Below, one piece after another: positions 10,551-22,966 of a stretch of 64,000 nucleotides of DNA. The notes below the pieces were generated by a model. That model searched no databases and was not told where the DNA came from. It saw only the letters and a list, made by a program, of their open reading frames with translations. A program made the position numbers and the translations under genes. Each line of letters begins with the position of its first letter. Within the stretch, counting starts at the first letter, position 1. The DNA is from Entonaema liquescens (taxonomy: Eukaryota; Ascomycota; Sordariomycetes; Xylariales; Xylariaceae), in assembly GCA_902805475.1 (NCBI GenBank), contig CADCSX010000011.1, positions 684,001-748,000 of the forward strand. Direction: 5' to 3'.

Positions 10551-13109
10551 TTTTATCTTCTTTTTCAGGGAGTAGGTAGGTACTCAAATTAAAATTGTGG
10601 CAGCTGCAAGAAGCAAAGCAACAGAAGGTGATTATATTAAGTTATTTGCTATAGTTAGGTGGTTCAGAGTTGATACGTCAAGAGTTAGGGACCAACCAAA
10701 GGAAAACCAGAAGTTCTATAGGCCTTACGTCGAACTTATATAGTCATCATATCTTGGATTCCGAAAACATTTCAGGTATATTCAAAGCCCGTTCGATGGA
10801 TATCGTGGAACTCTATTAGGGAAAAATTACCGATACTGCATTGTTATTGTGTGACAGAGGGCGTGAGGTACACTGTATATATACAAGAATAGCCCAACGA
10901 TTTACTATCTCCTTAGTCCTATTTAGGTCCTTTGGGTCCATTATTGGATCTGCATTTACTCAATGGGAGGTAAAGTAATATGCTGTGTTGCCAACCTCAC
11001 AGCCACTTACCTACTATATGCGTGGTGGGTTACACCCGACACGAAATTGACTGCGAACCATCAAATAATTCCATCTAATACCCGATATATTATTCATCGT
11101 GAACTCTATATTGCCTTGTCTAAATGCGTGTCGGTGCGGCTCCAAGCATATGGAACCTTTCGAATGAAAGTTAAAAGGCGTTGCCTAGGTAGTTGCACAA
11201 CAGAGACGCCACACCACTCCTCAGGAACCGTGATTATTTACCATACCTAGCATCTTCTTTAATTCATATGAAATGTATGTGAAGGTTTATTAACTTATAA
11301 TATCCTGCCTACGACATAAAGAGGGGTTGCTAAGTTCCTATAAGTGACTATGTTTGACCACTAGTAACCCAGATAACTTCCTACGCTCAACTTTCAAAGT
11401 GGCCCCTTAGGCGGTAGGAACATTAAATCCGAGAAGCGTAGGTCCCTAGGCAGATATATGGATTGAGCGGGTGGTAAGGGATGCCATCTTTATGATTTCA
11501 GCTGTCGAGTTATGCGGAAGTAATCCCTTCTACACAATAAGGCGTCTAAGCAAGGTTTCTATTTGCTCTCAACAACTTGAAAATTCAGCTACGTTGGGTC
11601 TCTCTCAAGCTCATAAATGAGACTACTAGTTTATACGGCTTTATCAGATATATGCCCAGGTGGATACGAATTATACATTCCTAATCCTAAATCTATCTAC
11701 CACCGAGGTCTGCCAGAGGATACCTACCAGAAAGGAAAGAGCAAAGCGTAGTCTGTCACTAATTCGAAAATGCGGAATATAGTGTACAATTTACCACAAA
11801 TTCCTTGATGTTGGTAATGTTAGGTAGTTTAGAAACTAACAAGAGCAAGAAGAGTTCAGCCGTCATTCGTGGGGTTTCAGGGGTTCAACATTTGAACATA
11901 GCACTGCTATTAAAAAGCGGTCTACTGTTACTACTAACTATAGAATGGAAACCAAAAGAGTCTCCAAACCTAAGAATTGCTATCTTCTTAAGTTAAATCC
12001 TAACAACTAGTCAAACGCCCACTGTTAAATCAAGCCTCGGGTAGTATTAGCCGGCTGTTATGGGCTTTGACCGGCATCTGCCGGCTTACATGCGAGTGGC
12101 CCGGCTTATTTAAGAATATAAGCCTCAAGAAAAAGAACGGGGGGTTCTTGCACTAATCCCACGCCCACCTGCTCCCTAGAATAGGTTCGTCATAAAGGGT
12201 CTTTGGAAAATTTTACCCCCTTTGTCTTATATGCATAGTCCTAGGTCATAGTCTAATTTATACTATACTTGTCAAAACTCCCTTATAAGATCTTATTGTT
12301 ACATATCAAGTACTTATCTAATGCACATGTCAAAGTATATCACTAGCAAACGACGTGCTGGCCTAAGGATCTACTAGTTGGCAGCTAGGAACGATACCCG
12401 TGACATTTGTTCTTATTGTACCTATAGACCAAAATAGACGCCAAGCCTTGGGGAAGAGATTTACCTTGGCGATAGGGATTGTGGAGTATGAACCGGGAAT
12501 CGGTGACAGAATCAGCTCGGTGTAACATGATAAAATGTACTTTAGGGTAAGTTGTCATGTTATACTATTTTACCATTTGACACGTGGCGGGCAAAGACTC
12601 ATAAAGGGGCGTGTATGTACAAAGACATTTATTCTATGATATGCAAGAAGTGACGTGTGGTAGAATTGCTATATGCACGGTATCAAGTGCCTACCTACTA
12701 GGTATAACCACCCCAATAGCTTAGGCATAACATTCTTAAGCCGAGTAAAAGGGTAACGCGTAATCGTTAAGGTTGCGTTTATACCCAAGTGCTGACTGCC
12801 CTTCATCTATAAATATGTAGTAGGGTTTTCGAATATTTTGCTACAACCTAGCAGTAGCTGAGAAAGGGCTTCTGAGCTTACGTCCCATCAAAGTGCCTTC
12901 TCTATCTGAAAAAAAGATGTGAAAATCGATCAACGGTAATCCAACACGACGGAAAGACGGACCAGGACCGAAACGGGCGCCAAAGCTGTAAGAGATCCGT
13001 AAACGCCGTACCCCCGCTATGCAATTGTATAATGAGTCAGGAATGCTTTGCCGACTCATCCCGCAAGTTGAGTAGTGTATGTCAAATATTGCGTAGAAGA
13101 GAGTTGATG
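10551..13109. other. Gene-poor intergenic DNA
   Basis: About 2.5 kb with only short, domainless frames (for example 10963-11250, 11805-11996 and 12841-13059). Near 12045-12110 the word CCGGCTTA and relatives recur several times. I see no transposase or reverse-transcriptase remnant. Confidence 0.5.
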
Positions 13110-13934
13110 TTAGTTATCGTCGTCGTCGCTAGCGCCGTCATCTTCACCGTCTTCATCGAACTCTGCTAGTTCCGCGTCATCGCCCGTGTCACTACCTCCA
13201 AAATCGAGTTCCTCGTCACTTTCAGCCCAAAATGCGGCATCGTCATCTACTGGTTTTGGCGGTGGCGGGGGTTCGAGACTGGTTGGCATCACGAAGTCGC
13301 TCGGGATGTCGCTCTTTGACTTGTCGACAATCTCCCTAGCTTTCTTGTTGTATAAAGCGCGATTATCTCGGTATGTTACACTTGCGTCCACATTGGCCGG
13401 AGAGTTGATTTCGGGGTCATCTAGGAGTAGAAGTACGGACCGGAGTACAGACTCAACACCTTGCAAAGGGGACCATCGCTCGCTGGCTTGCTCCCCAGAC
13501 ATAAGATCTTCACCAGGAGTGTGTAGAATGGAGATGCATAGCTTGCCGTCGGGGTAGATGTTGGGATGATAGATGGGAATCAGGAACCTAAAGGTCGGTG
13601 GCTGGTAGGGATACTCTTCAGTGAATGTCATCTCGGCCTATTGTGCGTTATTATGTTAGTACTAATCTTAGTTGAGTGATGATACTCTAATTTGTTACAT
13701 ACCTTGAAGTAGCCTCCATTGAATGCGCTGTCAGGATTGACGACGATAAGACCGAGGCGCCAACGTAGGATATTGGCATTCACCAACTACAAGTACCCCT
13801 AGTTAGTAATACGGTCGGATGGTCAACGGTATGGTATTACTTACGTCGATGTTTACCCATTTCTCTTTCGAAAGTTCTTGCATCTCAGACATTAACCGGT
13901 GCTTAGCACCGCCAGCGAGCCTTGATGACGACAT
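13110..13934 (-). CDS. Ubiquitin-conjugating enzyme E2, Cdc34/Ubc3 type
   Basis: Three exons: 13934-13845, 13786-13703 and 13637-13110, with introns of 58 nt (GTAAGT) and 65 nt (GTATGT), giving 233 residues. The E2 core has the active-site cysteine at about residue 92 in HPNIYPDGKLCISIL. It is followed by the acidic loop insertion (HTPGEDLMSGEQASERWSP) that marks the Cdc34/Ubc7 class, then DDPEINSPANVDA. The C-terminal tail is strongly acidic, ending GASDDDDN, as in Cdc34, where the tail supports binding to the SCF ubiquitin ligase. By family, it would build K48-linked ubiquitin chains on cell-cycle regulators. The start MSSSRLAGGAKH is the only ATG opening exon 1 in frame. The gene is divergent from Med19, about 2.5 kb away. 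Assignment to Cdc34 rather than Ubc7 rests on the long acidic tail. Confidence 0.9.
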
Positions 13935-15796
13935 GGCGAAGTGTGAACGGGAGGTTGTGGTACAGATTATGAGAGTATCGTGAGCCCGGTGCGACAGAAG
14001 GATGAGACTCGCGTGCTTCGGCGTAGAAGTTGGAGGGTCTTATCAATCAAAAGAAAAAAACCACCCGGCCGATAACTTCCAATCAATAGAAATGAATGTA
14101 AAAGAAAGGTTGCGAACGTAGGGCAACGATATGTTATGCGATGCCTCGTGCCAGAAGAAAGAAGTTGATTAGAAACACAAGCGCGAGAGGCGGAAGACGA
14201 GAGGCGAAAGGGCGTAAGACTCGCGAAAATCGTGAGAATCGTTGTGGAATCTAACCGTTCTGCCCGATGTGGTTAGGTGGTAGTAAAGAGTTGTTAAATA
14301 TTTGGAGTTGGCCGGCGTCGGTCAGAGACTGTAAGAGACTGGGTGGGATGAACTGGACGGAGACTTGAACGGAGACTTGAACGGAGAATGACCGGATTGT
14401 GCTATCTTAAAAGTCTTGTATCGTAACCGCGATTTCTCGGCGCCTGACTCGACCCTTAAATGGATATCCACCAATGAGGTAATCACACCTTGACGGGTAG
14501 GCCTTGACCACAAGAATAGACCTGAATAAGCGGGGATAAGGGTGGGAAGACTCTAGGTTAAGTATGTACCTAGGTACGTAACAGCGTACTAGATATGTAC
14601 CTAATCTTGGGTATCCACGGACCTGATCTAATGGTAGGTGCTCCCGTCCCTCAACGACCTAAGGTTACCTAGGTACCTACAGGTTCTATCTCTATACCTA
14701 ACGAATCCCGGCTACCTTATGTCTGGTATTACCAAAGGTACACATATGAAGATGTTAATCTAACAACTATTCGAGGCAAAAACTGTAAGTAGTGATTGAC
14801 CCGAATATACTACTTGCAATAGTAAATTTACAACTTGTATGGATAGGACCAAATAACATTTACATATAGTCAGTCATTACATACAATATCATACAATGCT
14901 ATACAATATCTTAGTTACTTGTTAGTTAGTTAGTACGTATTAAAAGTTTGTCAATGGATATGTAAACAAATAGAACCAAGTTTTGACACTGCTTGTTGTC
15001 TGTCCTAATAGTCATAATATACCTACTTATGTTTCTTACTCAAGTCCCTGCTTTGTCTATTCTATCAACTACAAGCGTTCCTTATCTCCGTAGCCTTTGT
15101 AAATATAACGGCATGGCTTGGCTAACTGGCTTTGGTCCAAAGTTTCCCATCTATCATGGGTTCAGTGGCATTCGTTGGGTTTTAGAACCTCTGAGTTAGC
15201 CTTACGTTGACTGCCTTGCCTTGGTTAGCATATTTGTTTTATGGGAATGTAAATCAAGTATGCTCTATAAACATGACTGATATTGAGTTTACCATTCGGA
15301 TTCTATTAGGTGGAGTACCTAGGGTAATTAAGCCCCTGTTGTTTGACATTTCTTTTAAAGATCTACTTCCAGGGGGCATCTCATTGTCAGGATGTACCCG
15401 CGTATGGCTAACAGGGGAAAATAATAAGCCTACCTGAGGCACTGGTGTGTGTAAGACACTTCAAACAAGAGCATCTAAACAGCCAGTCAAGATGGGATGG
15501 TTCTATTTTGCGCTAATGGAAATACGCCAAGAACCTCACCTAACGGCCGACGCGTTCCCAATTTACCTTGTGCCTAAGATATATGTAAATTTATTTCCGA
15601 TCGGTAAGACTGCAAGATAAAGTAAACGAACTCATCGTGTAACAACTTACATTGAATGTGTAGGTACTTTACATGTACGTAGGTATTTTAAATATGTTAG
15701 TGGTGTGTAGCACAAACATGACCCGGTGTTTAGGTAGAAGGGAAGTATGAAGGTGAGTCGGCAGGGGTGAGTTTAGGCTTAGGGCGGTTAGGGGTG
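13935..15796. other. Intergenic between divergent Ubc and Med19 genes
   Basis: No coding sequence supported. A 12-bp tandem repeat lies at 14358-14387, and 14560-14710 is dense in TACCTAGGTAC-type words. Frames at 14993-15199 and 15207-15437 lack domains. Confidence 0.5.
14358..14387. repeat. 12-bp tandem repeat, 2.5 copies
   Basis: Two perfect copies of CGGAGACTTGAA and a partial third, 424 bases upstream of the Ubc start codon. Confidence 0.9.
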
Positions 15797-15806
15797 TATA
15801 TAAATA
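15797..15806 (+). promoter_or_regulatory. TATA-box-like site upstream of Med19
   Basis: TATATAAATA, followed within about 50 bases by C-rich pyrimidine stretches typical of filamentous-fungal transcription starts. If used, it implies a leader of about 580 nt before the Med19 start at 16425. Inferred from sequence alone. Confidence 0.4.
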
Positions 15807-15829
15807 AAAGTGGGACATGGTGCGGAACA

Positions 15830-16424
15830 GGCGAGTTGCCCAGTCGCAAGGCACCACCTGCACTTCATTCTCCCCCCGTCCGCCCGTTTTGCTCGTCACC
15901 ATTACAACAACTTCAACTTGCGTCCTTTCACCCCAAAAGACCCTTCAACTTCGTCTTCCGCAATCGACAACCACGACGACGACATATCGCGATATCCCCA
16001 CAAGCACTCTACCGGCTTCGATATTGCTTAGGACATCATTTTTAATTCACCGATACGACGCTGTACGAGGTTTTTGAGTCGGTGAATGCTGGTAAACTCG
16101 GGTATCTTCGACCACATCAGCCGGTCGGCGGTTTCGCGCGACTCGCCACAGTGAGATCGATCGACTTTATCATTCCACTCCGAAACATAATTTTATCCTC
16201 AATCATCATCATCTATCGAGCGCATCGGAACAATTCAATCGGCCTACTACATTCAACATCTCTTTCGATATTTCGGCCTTCACGCTCCGCTCCTTGACAT
16301 TCTCGTCTTGTCAGCATTTCGGCATCAATTTTTGCTGGCACCCTCTAGAGATTTCTGACAAGTTCTCCACTTCCAAATCACGCCGCGCTCTGTAATCATC
16401 CATTATTCTCGTCTGCGTTTCTCG
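15830..16424 (+). other. Probable long CT-rich 5' leader of Med19
   Basis: The stretch is pyrimidine-rich and poor in stops in all three plus frames, which reflects composition and not coding. It carries a short upstream ORF at 16086-16154 (ATG, 22 codons). A leader intron is possible, but I cannot place one with confidence. Confidence 0.35.
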
Positions 16425-17769
16425 ATGGCGACCATGTTATTCAATCCCCAAACGCCCCAGAGTCCTTCTCAATTTTCTCCGACAACAGGCGATCAGGTAT
16501 CAAGCATGAACAGTTCCATGACCTCTATCACGACGGCTTTGCCAACAGTAAGTTACAATTCCTTTTTCCACAACAAATGATTATTCCGATATCACACTTT
16601 AAACCACTATTTATTATCATTGTTGGTGTTTTTATCTGTTATGGAGTATTTTACTAATTTTCGCACCATCCTAGCCGGCACATAGTGTGAACGGGTCTGC
16701 CCAACTAACCGATATGTCTCACGATGCTACGATGTCGGATGCCTATTCCACCAAGCGAAAATACCCTTTCGACGATACTGGAGATCATGAGCACAAGAAA
16801 GTCAACCTCGAGAATCGCCGAGTTGGTATTGAGAACCTGCACCTGGATGTCGGTGAAAAGTACCTTCTTTGCAGTACTCGTAAGGCTCCCTTTACTCATA
16901 CATGCTATGCACTCTGCCATCTTTCCCTTACCAGATTGATGGTAATTAAATAAGGCCACACTTGAACGGTATTTGATACTTTTTGATTGACACTTTCTCA
17001 TTTAGCCTACCCCACCTCCAGTCCAAGCCTGTCCAGCGATTTCTTTGAAATGTTCGGATTAACCGGCATCGCTGCCGAGGTCGCCCGCACAAAGCCTAAT
17101 GGTGAAAAGAATGCGCTTCGCAAGACGTACAAAGGTCAAATAAAGACTCTGGGACTCAGCGGCCATTTCGACGCAGTGAAGAAAGAACTCGACGCCCCTG
17201 ACAGCCTATTGGCATTGGTTGGGCTTGACGAAGACACGTGGCTTAGCAGAGAAGTTAGCGGGAAAGAGATTGAGAAAGGGTTGTCGCAAACCCACCTGTC
17301 GCATCTATCCCGAGCGACGACGATGGCCAAGGGTTCCATACCAAAAGCTGCCTGGGATAGCTCTGTTCTTGGTGACCTGGCACCAGGCCTTTTACCGAAG
17401 AAAACCGGTCACGACTCGGCCGTGAGACAAACGGCACCGAATACTCCAGCTGCCTCGGCCCCTGGTATTACTCCGAAATCGAATAAACCGTTGACGCCGC
17501 AGATTGATCGTGCTCGTCGGATCGGGAAAAAGCGAAGCTATCAGGACAGTAGTTTTGAGGGGTACGGTGAAGGCTATGTCGATGATGACACCGGCGGGTA
17601 TTCGACTGGCGATGGGGATGAGCGGTCCAAGCTGAAGAGGAGAAAGCAGGTACATGCAGACCGCCCGTCTTCTGCGAGCCTCTTTACTGACCGATGGCAG
17701 AACTCCGGTGACATGTCTTCGTTCAGAAGCGCCAGTAGTCAAAACTACAGTGGCAGGATAGGAGCGTGA
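16425..17769 (+). CDS. rox3: Mediator complex subunit 19 (Rox3)
   Basis: Three exons: 16425-16547, 16675-16879 and 17006-17769. The introns (127 and 126 nt) have GTAAGT/GTAAGG donors and TAG acceptors, and the product is 363 residues. Fungal Med19 signatures are clear: an N-terminal FNPQTPQSPSQFSP, then HKKVNLENRRVGIENLHLDVG leading into GEKYLLC, FEMFGLTGIAAEVARTKPNG, EKNALRKTYKGQIK, EIEKGLSQ, and TMAKGSIPKAAWDSSVLGDL. The C-terminal third is basic and disordered (GKKRSYQDSSFEGYGEGYVD, KLKRRKQ). As a head/middle-associated subunit of the nuclear Mediator complex it couples transcription factors to RNA polymerase II. The start MATMLFNPQ is chosen because it gives the conserved N-terminus and sits just before a phase-0 intron. 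No defects are seen. Confidence 0.93.
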
Positions 17770-19361
17770 CCTTGAGATACCCAGTTTAGGACGAGACATG
17801 ACAGTTTTGTGCATCTGCAGTTCTGGAAAAGTTCGAGAATTCCATCGGATCCGAATTTCCATGCAGACCGTCACGGTTATTTGCATTTTCCAATGGTTTT
17901 TTTTAGCATGGCGCAAGGCGTTCGGACGACGAGAAAGAGAGCAACAGGCAACACAGGCTTAAGTGCCCATACAATGAATTCGGATGGCAAGCAATCTAGT
18001 TCGGCTTGTCGTATATATTGCTTGGAGAAAAAAAAAAATAAACCATCTCAGCGAGAGTCATGGGGATCAACTGCATTAGTGCGCCTAATGATCGCCGTCG
18101 TAAACAAGACACGAGCACTTGGGTGGCTTTCCAAATAAATTCACGTGTCTTGTTCTACTACGGTCCAGATCATGTAGCATATCAGTTGGGGCCATCTCTC
18201 ACCCGCCAGCCTGATTTACTGTCGAGTATTCTCAGACGCGGATTAGAGCTCTATGTGTCTTGTACACGGTAAAAGACACGATATTTCTATAACTCATCTG
18301 CATTTGCGAGAGTGTAATGGCGATACCTCTTGGGGAGGTAATCTAGCCAGTGGATTACGCGTTTACTAGTTTAAGCTTGATGACAAGCCCAGATGACGAT
18401 GCGAGGGTTCAGTTATGAGGTCTTGGTCTCCTTTTAAGGGTTGACCTGATAAAGATCATAGCTATTTGTCCTATTCATAGGAGCCCTAAACCGACCGTTC
18501 GGTGCGGGCGATGATAGTTAAATACGATTTGACTTTCCGAGATACCTTGGATTCGTCTTAGTTATTCCTAGTGATGATGTCTATATGTGTTACTCCTGTG
18601 AACTGCGGTATGACCCATATAATTACTTAAGGAGTATGTAGGTATTAAGGGAAGTCAGTCAGCGACTTTTTGGAATTGACGTAGATCTCTTCATTGTAGC
18701 CTAGTGATAAGAAAAGGAGATGGTCTTTCAATGGGTTGTGGTAAAATAGATACATACTCTTCTCATGATAGATAGAAGTAGGAATGACTATAAATCATAT
18801 ATGTAAGAATTTATATATTCGAGGCCTCCAAATGTAAATTAGGTTTTTATATGTAGCCTTAGGCGCCGGCTCCAGGCGGTGCAAGAATACCTAACCTAGG
18901 TATGTACCTCGTTAGGTAAGGTCGATACAAGTAAGTACACTTCTACGTAGTGCAAACCCCGCAGTACAGTGAGTATAGTACAGTATAATCACTCAGCTCG
19001 GAACTCAGGTCGGAACTCAGGTCGGGACTTATCGCTACAACTTCACTTATCGTATATCGTATCTTCTACCTTCTCTCTCACAGCCACTTCAATCCACGTA
19101 CTAGGCAACAATATAATAAGCACTTGTGCGTTATAATTCTTCCCCGTTGCTTTTAATTTTTATCATCCTTCATTCCTTAAGACCGTCTTGAGCATATTTC
19201 CAATTTGATATTCCATTAACTATGCTACCGGATCCCAATGCACCTCGGTAAACTCCAGCTTACGTCACTGGCCATTTGTGTCTCGTTGGTCTGAATAGGG
19301 GCATAACTTACTTCTAAGTGGTTACTCACATTCGACTTTTAAGTATCACGTTATCGTCACC
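17770..19361. other. Intergenic
   Basis: Separates Med19 and the esterase, both on the plus strand. It contains a 12-bp tandem repeat (18999-19029) and TACCTAGGTA words near 18890-18940. No coding sequence supported. Confidence 0.5.
18999..19029. repeat. 12-bp tandem repeat, 2.6 copies
   Basis: Copies of CGGAACTCAGGT at 18999 and 19011 plus a partial CGGGACT, about 330 bases upstream of the esterase start codon. Confidence 0.9.
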
Positions 19362-21511
19362 ATGGATCGCATGTCCCCAGTCAACGTGTCGTTAGATATC
19401 CCTCGCCCTACGGTTGGCAATCGATGGAGTTCATCTTCTCTATCATTCTCAACATTCGATGATCCACGATCCTCTTCCACACAGTCCTTGGTCCCTTCTT
19501 CGTTGGAGAGCGAAGATTCAGGACGCCGTAAACTACTCGTCGTATATATCCATGGCTTCATGGGTACCGACGCTTCTTTCCAATCCTTTCCTGCTCATGT
19601 GCACAAATACCTCAAAATAGCTTTATCTGAGACTCATGTTATCCATTCCAAAATATACCCAAGATACAAAACCTATAAGGTTCTCGACGTAGCCCGTGAT
19701 AACTTCAGCAGATGGATAGCTCCACATGAGTCTCCTACTACCGATGTTATCCTCATCGGTCATTCCATGGGTGGTTTGTTGGCTGCTGATGTTGCCCTGA
19801 TGGTAAGTCTTTTAACTTATTCATACAAAATATCTCGATTGCTAACAATTCATTTCAGCCATCAAGAAACCAGTATCAACCAGGATACTTTCTACATCGC
19901 ATCATAGGGACAGTCAACCTAGATGTCCCTTTCCTCGGACTACATCCAAGCATCGTTACAGCTGGTATTGCTAGTTTATTTCGGCCTAAGCCGGACACGG
20001 CAAATTTACCGGAGGAGCCAATACCAGACGATGAATCATCCCAAGCCCTTTCTCATATTACCTCAACCAATAATTCGATATATTCGGATGCGTCTAGTTC
20101 TCCTCAATCCCCTAGACCTCAAGGACTTCCCTTTGGAATGACGTTTGATCCCAATTTCAATCCGTCGTTTACCAACGATGTTCGCCTTCGGGATAGAGGC
20201 TGGTGGAAGAATATTGTTCATTTTGCCGAGAAGCACAACTCGGAAGGTCTGATAGACGCCGTCACTCACCACCTCACATCCCACCTCGAGTTTGGAAGCT
20301 GTCTCTTAGACGGCAATAATCTGAAGACTCGATATGAGAACATCCGTGGATTGGAGGACATAGACGACATAAGAGATCGTGGGTTCCCTCACGTACCCCC
20401 GCAGGTTCGCTTCATCCAGTACTATACTGTGTGTCACGGGTTTCCTAAGAAGTCCAAAGACCGCGACCCTAATAAAAGCCCAGAACCCTCTGAGGCCATA
20501 CTGGATACACGCTCAGCTCCTCTGACACCAAAGATTTCTATCCAGAGCCATGATAATACTCCAAGCCCGCATAATCTAGACGCTCCCTTCGGCAACACTT
20601 TCCCTGAGGATGGTCCATATTCTGACCCCGAAAGCCCCCCTATGCAAATACTTGCTCCTGAACCCATAATCGAAGAGACAGAGCCGATACCTGAAGCCGA
20701 TGCATCCGATCAACCCTTGGAAGATATCAAAGGCAAAATCCCGGAGAATAGCACTTCCCCTGATCATAGTGATAGCAAGGATGCGGAAGTGCTTTCCCAG
20801 CAAAACCATAAGAGGTCCTCATCTCAGCAATCTACAGACAACGACGTAGTGTCGACAACCGATCTTACCGACGCCATAGAATCCTTAAGTATCGGTCTTC
20901 CCACAATACCAGAACTCCCCGTTAAACCCGATCCGCCAGATTTAGGCCAGTATACAGACAAAGAGGCGCGGAAACAAGCCGAGAAAGAAGCCAAACGCGT
21001 GCAGAAAGATTACGATAAGCTCGTAAAGGAACGCGAGAGAGCTATTAGGGACAGGCAGAAAATGTACGACAAGAGGAAGAAGAAGCTGGCGCAAGACACG
21101 GAGAAGAAAGCAAAGGAAGAACAGAAGCGGCGAAAGAAAGAAGAAGCCGCCGCCGCCGCCGCTGCCGGTGCTGCATCAAGCTCATCTACTTCAGACGACA
21201 GCGCTCTTAGGAACGCTTCTTCCGCACCCGAAGATCCCGCAGCAAGTCCCTCGGCACCGTCCAAGCCGTCAAAACCACCCAAAGAGCGCAGATTCTGCAA
21301 CGTTCCGCCCAAGGTAGACGGCAAGGTCGACCCGAAGTGGGTCAAGATCTTTATGAAGGACATGGACCAGGTCGCTGCGCACACGGGTCTGTTCTTCAGG
21401 GGCGAGCACTACGAACGGCTCGTGGGCGACGTCGGCCAGACTATCGTGAACTGGGTCCAGGATGATATGACGAAGAGGGCTGTTTTGGAAATGGAGCAGG
21501 GGAACGCGTAA
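19362..21511 (+). CDS. DUF676-type serine esterase/lipase with charged C-terminal coil
   Basis: Two exons, 19362-19802 and 19859-21511, with a 56-nt intron (GTAAGT donor, GCTAAC branch, CAG acceptor), give 697 residues. The alpha/beta-hydrolase start is KLLVVYIHGFMG and the nucleophile elbow is GHSMGG with Ser near residue 135; the intron falls right after this block. The middle includes GTVNLDVPFLGLHPSIV and a long low-complexity Ser/Pro/Glu linker. Around residues 520-590 lies a highly charged helix (repeated KEAKRVQKDY, RERAIRDRQKMYDKRKKK) ending in an alanine run. A conserved-looking C-terminal domain follows (FCNVPPKVDGKVDPKWVKI, HTGLFFRGEHYERLVGDVGQ). Family members are putative lipid or protein esterases; the substrate is unknown. 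The stop lies 245 bases from the convergent PTH11-like gene. Confidence 0.82.
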
Positions 21512-21756
21512 CGTATGTAGAACTGGTGGTTCCGTTATTGTTCTCTAAAGGAGTGGTGTTAGGAGACGTACACACATACACACATACACATTTTGTGTAG
21601 TATACTTAATATTGTAATGATACCCAAGAGTAGACAGGTAACAAGCAAAGCATTTTTAAGTCTTGCCAACGGTTTGAATTATCAGAGCATTGAATGAGAT
21701 TAGATTATCTATTATTCTCTAGTCGAAATCCATATACGATTTATTATACCTGCTAT

Positions 21757-22966
21757 TTAAATGCGACGACGGCGGAGCACGCGGCAACGGTTTGTCCCCT
21801 GGATAGTTCCTCTCATTTCCAAATCTCCGTTCCCAGGTCCCTTGCCGGTCTCATCGTCGGAATGTAGCTCGTGCATACGATACGACCCATTCTCATCCCG
21901 CGTCATGCGTTGCGTCCCGCGGCAGCTCGGCGACGAAGAACCGACCGTACCGCCCACCAGGCACGGGAAAACGCGGACGAGCACCGGGCGCAGCGTGGGC
22001 AGACACGCGCAGATAATGGCCAAGTCGAGCTCGACGCCGGACCAGATGCCCAGGGGCATACCGCTGACAGACGGGTCCTCGGTCGGGCGCAGCTGGTACA
22101 GGGTGATGAGGCGCATGACAGAGGCGACGCAGACGACGACGCCGACGGTAAACACGACGGTGAGCGCGACGCGCTGTCGACGCGCGATCTGCAGTTTCCG
22201 CAACAGGGGGATGGGGATGGCGAGGACGGCGAGGTCCAAGGCGGTGTTTAGGACGGAGGTGACGAACATGAATAGCGGGAGGTCGATGCACAAGCGGGGG
22301 TCGCGCGACCCGGGGCCGGGCGGCAGCCAGGATAGGTGGACGGGGACGCAGGCGAATACGCCGCCGAAGAAGAGCGTTAGGCCGAATATGGAGATTAGGA
22401 GGACTAGGGCGAAGCAGAATATTTTGAAACGCTTGCCTGGCCAGATGCGCAGGTACGATGTCACGATGGACATTTTGATTAGGGAGGATGAGAGGCCCCA
22501 GAGTGGTGGTGAGATCCATAGTGTCTGGAATGGGCTGTTAGATTGATGCTTCCCCCCTACTTCGGTTGCGAGGTGGTGGTTTGTTTATTAGACTTGCCTT
22601 TAATGCTATACGTCGCTCTTCGGGAGTCATGCTTGGTAGCGGGTTACCGAAGCCTACCACTATTCCTAGAACGCCGTCCTGTTAACTCAAAATCCACCAA
22701 GACCGTCATTCTCAAGCCTGCTCACCAGCCATATTCGCCGAGTACGTGCCGAACGCACATAGCTATAGAACGTTCAGCAAGACCATTGAGCAGTTGGGGA
22801 TAAACCGAGAACATACTACCGCGCTGACGCATAGCCAATCGTCGACACCCGAATTCTTCAACAGTTTCACACGAACGTGGAATCGTACACCAACAGCCAA
22901 AAACGCAGCGGCCAAGAAGGGCGTAACGACGGCGATTAGAGGGACGGCCTTTTCGGAGAGAGGCAT
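21757..22966 (-). CDS. PTH11-like rhodopsin-fold membrane protein with a GC-AG intron
   Basis: Three exons: 22966-22817, 22678-22598 and 22524-21757, giving 332 residues. Intron 1 is 138 nt (GTATGT...TTAACAG). Intron 2 is 73 nt and starts with GCAAGT directly after AAAG, a standard GC-type donor. Splicing yields the family order: TM1 (PLIAVVTPFLAAAFLAVGVRF), DDWLCVSAV, GFGNPLPSMTPEERRIALK, SSLIKMSIVTSYLRIWPGKRF, a central extracellular loop with DPRLCIDLPLFMFV, AIPIPLLRKLQIARRQRVAL and GVELDLAIICACLPTLRPVL. Seven transmembrane helices are expected and the tail ends in an arginine cluster. The plasma-membrane family is linked in fungi to surface sensing; the ligand is unknown. Coding GC content is visibly higher than in the other two relatives in this window. 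No frame breaks. Confidence 0.85.

Noticed and set aside
15767..16077. Three overlapping plus-strand frames upstream of Med19
   Set aside because: All three frames are open because the DNA is C-rich and stop-poor. The products are low-complexity, and the location fits a 5' leader.
21761..22546. Long plus-strand frames (261 and 126 codons) over the second PTH11-like gene
   Set aside because: They are antisense shadows of a GC-rich coding exon. The minus strand carries the clear membrane-protein family.
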